This document shows, in pieces, positions 32,592-33,594 of a stretch of DNA of 33,594 nt. Position 1 is the stretch's first letter, and every line of letters begins with the position of its first letter. The notes under the pieces are model-generated. The model was not told where the DNA came from. It made no database searches and saw nothing but the letters and a program-made list of their open reading frames with translations. The stretch comes from an uncultured Eubacteriales bacterium. GTDB taxonomy: Bacteria; Bacillota; Clostridia; Oscillospirales; Acutalibacteraceae. Location: the NCBI GenBank assembly GCA_900316495.1, contig ONDC01000047.1, positions 1-33,594 of the forward strand, written 5' to 3'. Position numbers and translations under genes: made by a program.

Positions 32592-33320
32592 ATGCCTTTA
32601 GACGGGAAAAAGCATGGCGGTCACAGGGATCGTCTGAGGGAACGCTTTATTCATGATGGGCTTGACGGCTTTGAGGAACACAACATTCTTGAAATGCTGC
32701 TGTTTTACACCATCCCTCAAAAGGACACAAACGAGCTGGCTCACTCTTTGCTTGACCGGTTCGGCAGTCTGGAGGGGGTGTTCCGCGCTACTCCGGAGAA
32801 GCTGATGCAGGTGGAAGGCGTGGGGGAGCATACCGCTTTGTTTCTGGGACTGTTTTCCGACCTCATGGACTCGTACATAACGGATCGCCGACAAAATGAG
32901 ATTATCAGTGGTATAGAAAACATCACGGCTTTTGCGCTGAGAAAGCTGTCGTATGCCCCCGTCGAATCACTGTTTGTGTTCTTTTTCGATAATAAACAAT
33001 TCCTGCTCAGCTGGCATTGTCTGCAGGAGGGAAGCGTGACTCCCGAGGAAATCGACATACGGACAATGGTACATATGGTGATGGGAACCAATGCGACGTA
33101 TGTGATGATGGCAAGGAATAATCCGAAGGGCATGGCGAAGCTCACTAAGAAGGACAACGCCATTGCGCTGACAGTATCCGAAGCGATGAGATCGATAGGC
33201 GTTTTACTGTACGATTATATTGTGGTCTCTCGTGATCGTTCTTATGTGACGATGCTTGGCAATGCGTATACAGCTCCGACAAATGACGCGTCTGCGGAAA
33301 GGGTTGGTGATCCCTCATAG
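32592..33320 (+). CDS. RadC/UPF0758 family protein with a degenerate JAMM metal motif
   Basis: 242 residues. The N-terminal part has the RadC helix-hairpin-helix layout (HGGHRDRLRERF, LEMLLFYTIPQKDTNELA, VEGVGEHTA). The C-terminal MPN/JAB fold is recognisable by EGSVTPEEIDIR and the last helix ALTVSEAMRSIGVLLYDYIVV. In the usual RadC, the metal site is H-x-H-P-S-G ... D. Here it reads RNNPKG with Arg175 and Asn177 in place of the two His; the following Asp188 is kept. The metal site is therefore probably lost. AAGGA is 8 nt before the ATG. It overlaps the upstream region of the methyltransferase gene. Function of RadC proteins is itself unclear, so no DNA repair role should be assumed. Confidence 0.82.
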   Translation: MPLDGKKHGGHRDRLRERFIHDGLDGFEEHNILEMLLFYTIPQKDTNELAHSLLDRFGSLEGVFRATPEKLMQVEGVGEHTALFLGLFSDLMDSYITDRRQNEIISGIENITAFALRKLSYAPVESLFVFFFDNKQFLLSWHCLQEGSVTPEEIDIRTMVHMVMGTNATYVMMARNNPKGMAKLTKKDNAIALTVSEAMRSIGVLLYDYIVVSRDRSYVTMLGNAYTAPTNDASAERVGDPS

Positions 33321-33346
33321 AGCTTCACGAGGATTTTATCCATGAG

Positions 33347-33594
33347 ATGCGTCAGATGCTTGGGGCGGAATTCGGGGATTTTGAGCAATGTTTGCTTCAG
33401 CCTCATTTCAGGGGCGTCAGATTCAACACGCTGAAATACGATCTCAGCCGGTCTGCATCGTCAGGACTGCCGATTACAAAATGTCCTTTTTCCGGTTCGG
33501 GATTCTATCTCGACGCAGACGAGATGAGCATTGGACGTTCCCCGTGGCACCATGCGGGCGCCATCTATTCGCAGGAGCCGTCCGCGATGTCCGC
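33347..33594 (+). CDS. 5' end of a NOL1/NOP2/Sun (RsmF-type) RNA m5C methyltransferase, partial
   Basis: The frame is open to the window edge and encodes 82 residues from the first ATG. LGAEFGDFEQCL, FRGVRFNTLKYDL and, late in the fragment, SPWHHAGAIYSQEPSAM match the N-terminal PUA-like/linker and SAM-domain entry of RsmF-family enzymes, which methylate cytosine in rRNA or tRNA. Homology extends upstream of the ATG: the same frame reads ELHEDFIHE just after the radC stop. There the only possible initiator after an in-frame TGA at 33308 is an ATA at 33317. The gene's start is therefore unsettled. The SAM-binding and catalytic Cys motifs lie outside the window. Confidence 0.75.
   Translation, partial: MRQMLGAEFGDFEQCLLQPHFRGVRFNTLKYDLSRSASSGLPITKCPFSGSGFYLDADEMSIGRSPWHHAGAIYSQEPSAMS

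Overview
The window looks like chromosomal core-genome DNA from a Gram-positive, low-to-mid GC Clostridia, most like the Oscillospiraceae/Ruminococcaceae. The reasons are AGGAGG-type ribosome binding sites, consensus sigma-A promoters with 17-bp spacers, a T-box leader before valS, a Clostridia-style purF/purB pair, acetate kinase with formate-tetrahydrofolate ligase (anaerobic C1/acetate metabolism), a SpoIIM-like membrane protein, and large BspA-like/Big_2 surface proteins. Coding DNA is moderately GC-rich and the intergenic gaps are very AT-rich. The taxonomy is inference; there is no rRNA in the window. I see no phage, IS element, CRISPR array or tRNA.

Layout. 1-390: edge of a possible leftward gene, then an AT-rich gap with two inverted repeats. 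391-2332 (+): a secreted SH3x3-M23 endopeptidase, its terminator, and a SpoIIM-like membrane protein. 2325-7374 (-): an apparent operon fhs-tsaE-tsaB-teichoic-acid-type glycerophosphotransferase-rpiB-dut. 7497-10272 (+): rodA, then a secreted LRR_5 plus 3x Ig-like protein. 10286-11567 (-): ackA, divergent from tmcAL (11725-12933, +). 13026-15503 (-): a broken SH3/beta-lactamase-fold serine hydrolase and a zinc-ribbon/TM/Ig-like protein. 15562-18665 (-): purF-purB with a consensus promoter and a terminator. 18730-21549 (-): an MGDG-synthase-like glycosyltransferase, a PlsY-like acyltransferase and proC. 21733-28041 (+): a giant LRR_5/Big_2 surface protein, a bacterial RING-finger/DUF2628 membrane protein, galU, and a single-pass membrane protein with an acidic tail. 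28110-33594 (+): promoter and Val T-box, valS, folC, a RadC-family protein, and the start of a NOL1/NOP2/Sun (RsmF-type) RNA methyltransferase cut by the window edge.

Much of the window concerns the envelope: peptidoglycan (M23, RodA, serine hydrolase), glycolipid and anionic polymers (GalU, glycosyltransferase, PlsY-like, CDP-glycerol transferase), and secreted or membrane Ig/LRR proteins. Around this sit purine, folate/C1, proline and tRNA-modification genes (TsaB, TsaE, TmcAL).

The most striking observation is that three genes are interrupted although their remaining sequence looks well conserved: dut (in-frame TAA before motif V), a serine hydrolase (frameshift, probably a short deletion) and valS (about 67 nt missing plus a frameshift). 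Two of these are normally essential or important, so assembly or sequencing error must be separated from real decay. Candidates for less-described biology are a ~90-residue Ig-like module shared by a secreted protein and a zinc-ribbon membrane protein, the RING/DUF2628 protein, a RadC homologue lacking both metal-binding His residues, and a PurF with a Cys-rich propeptide.
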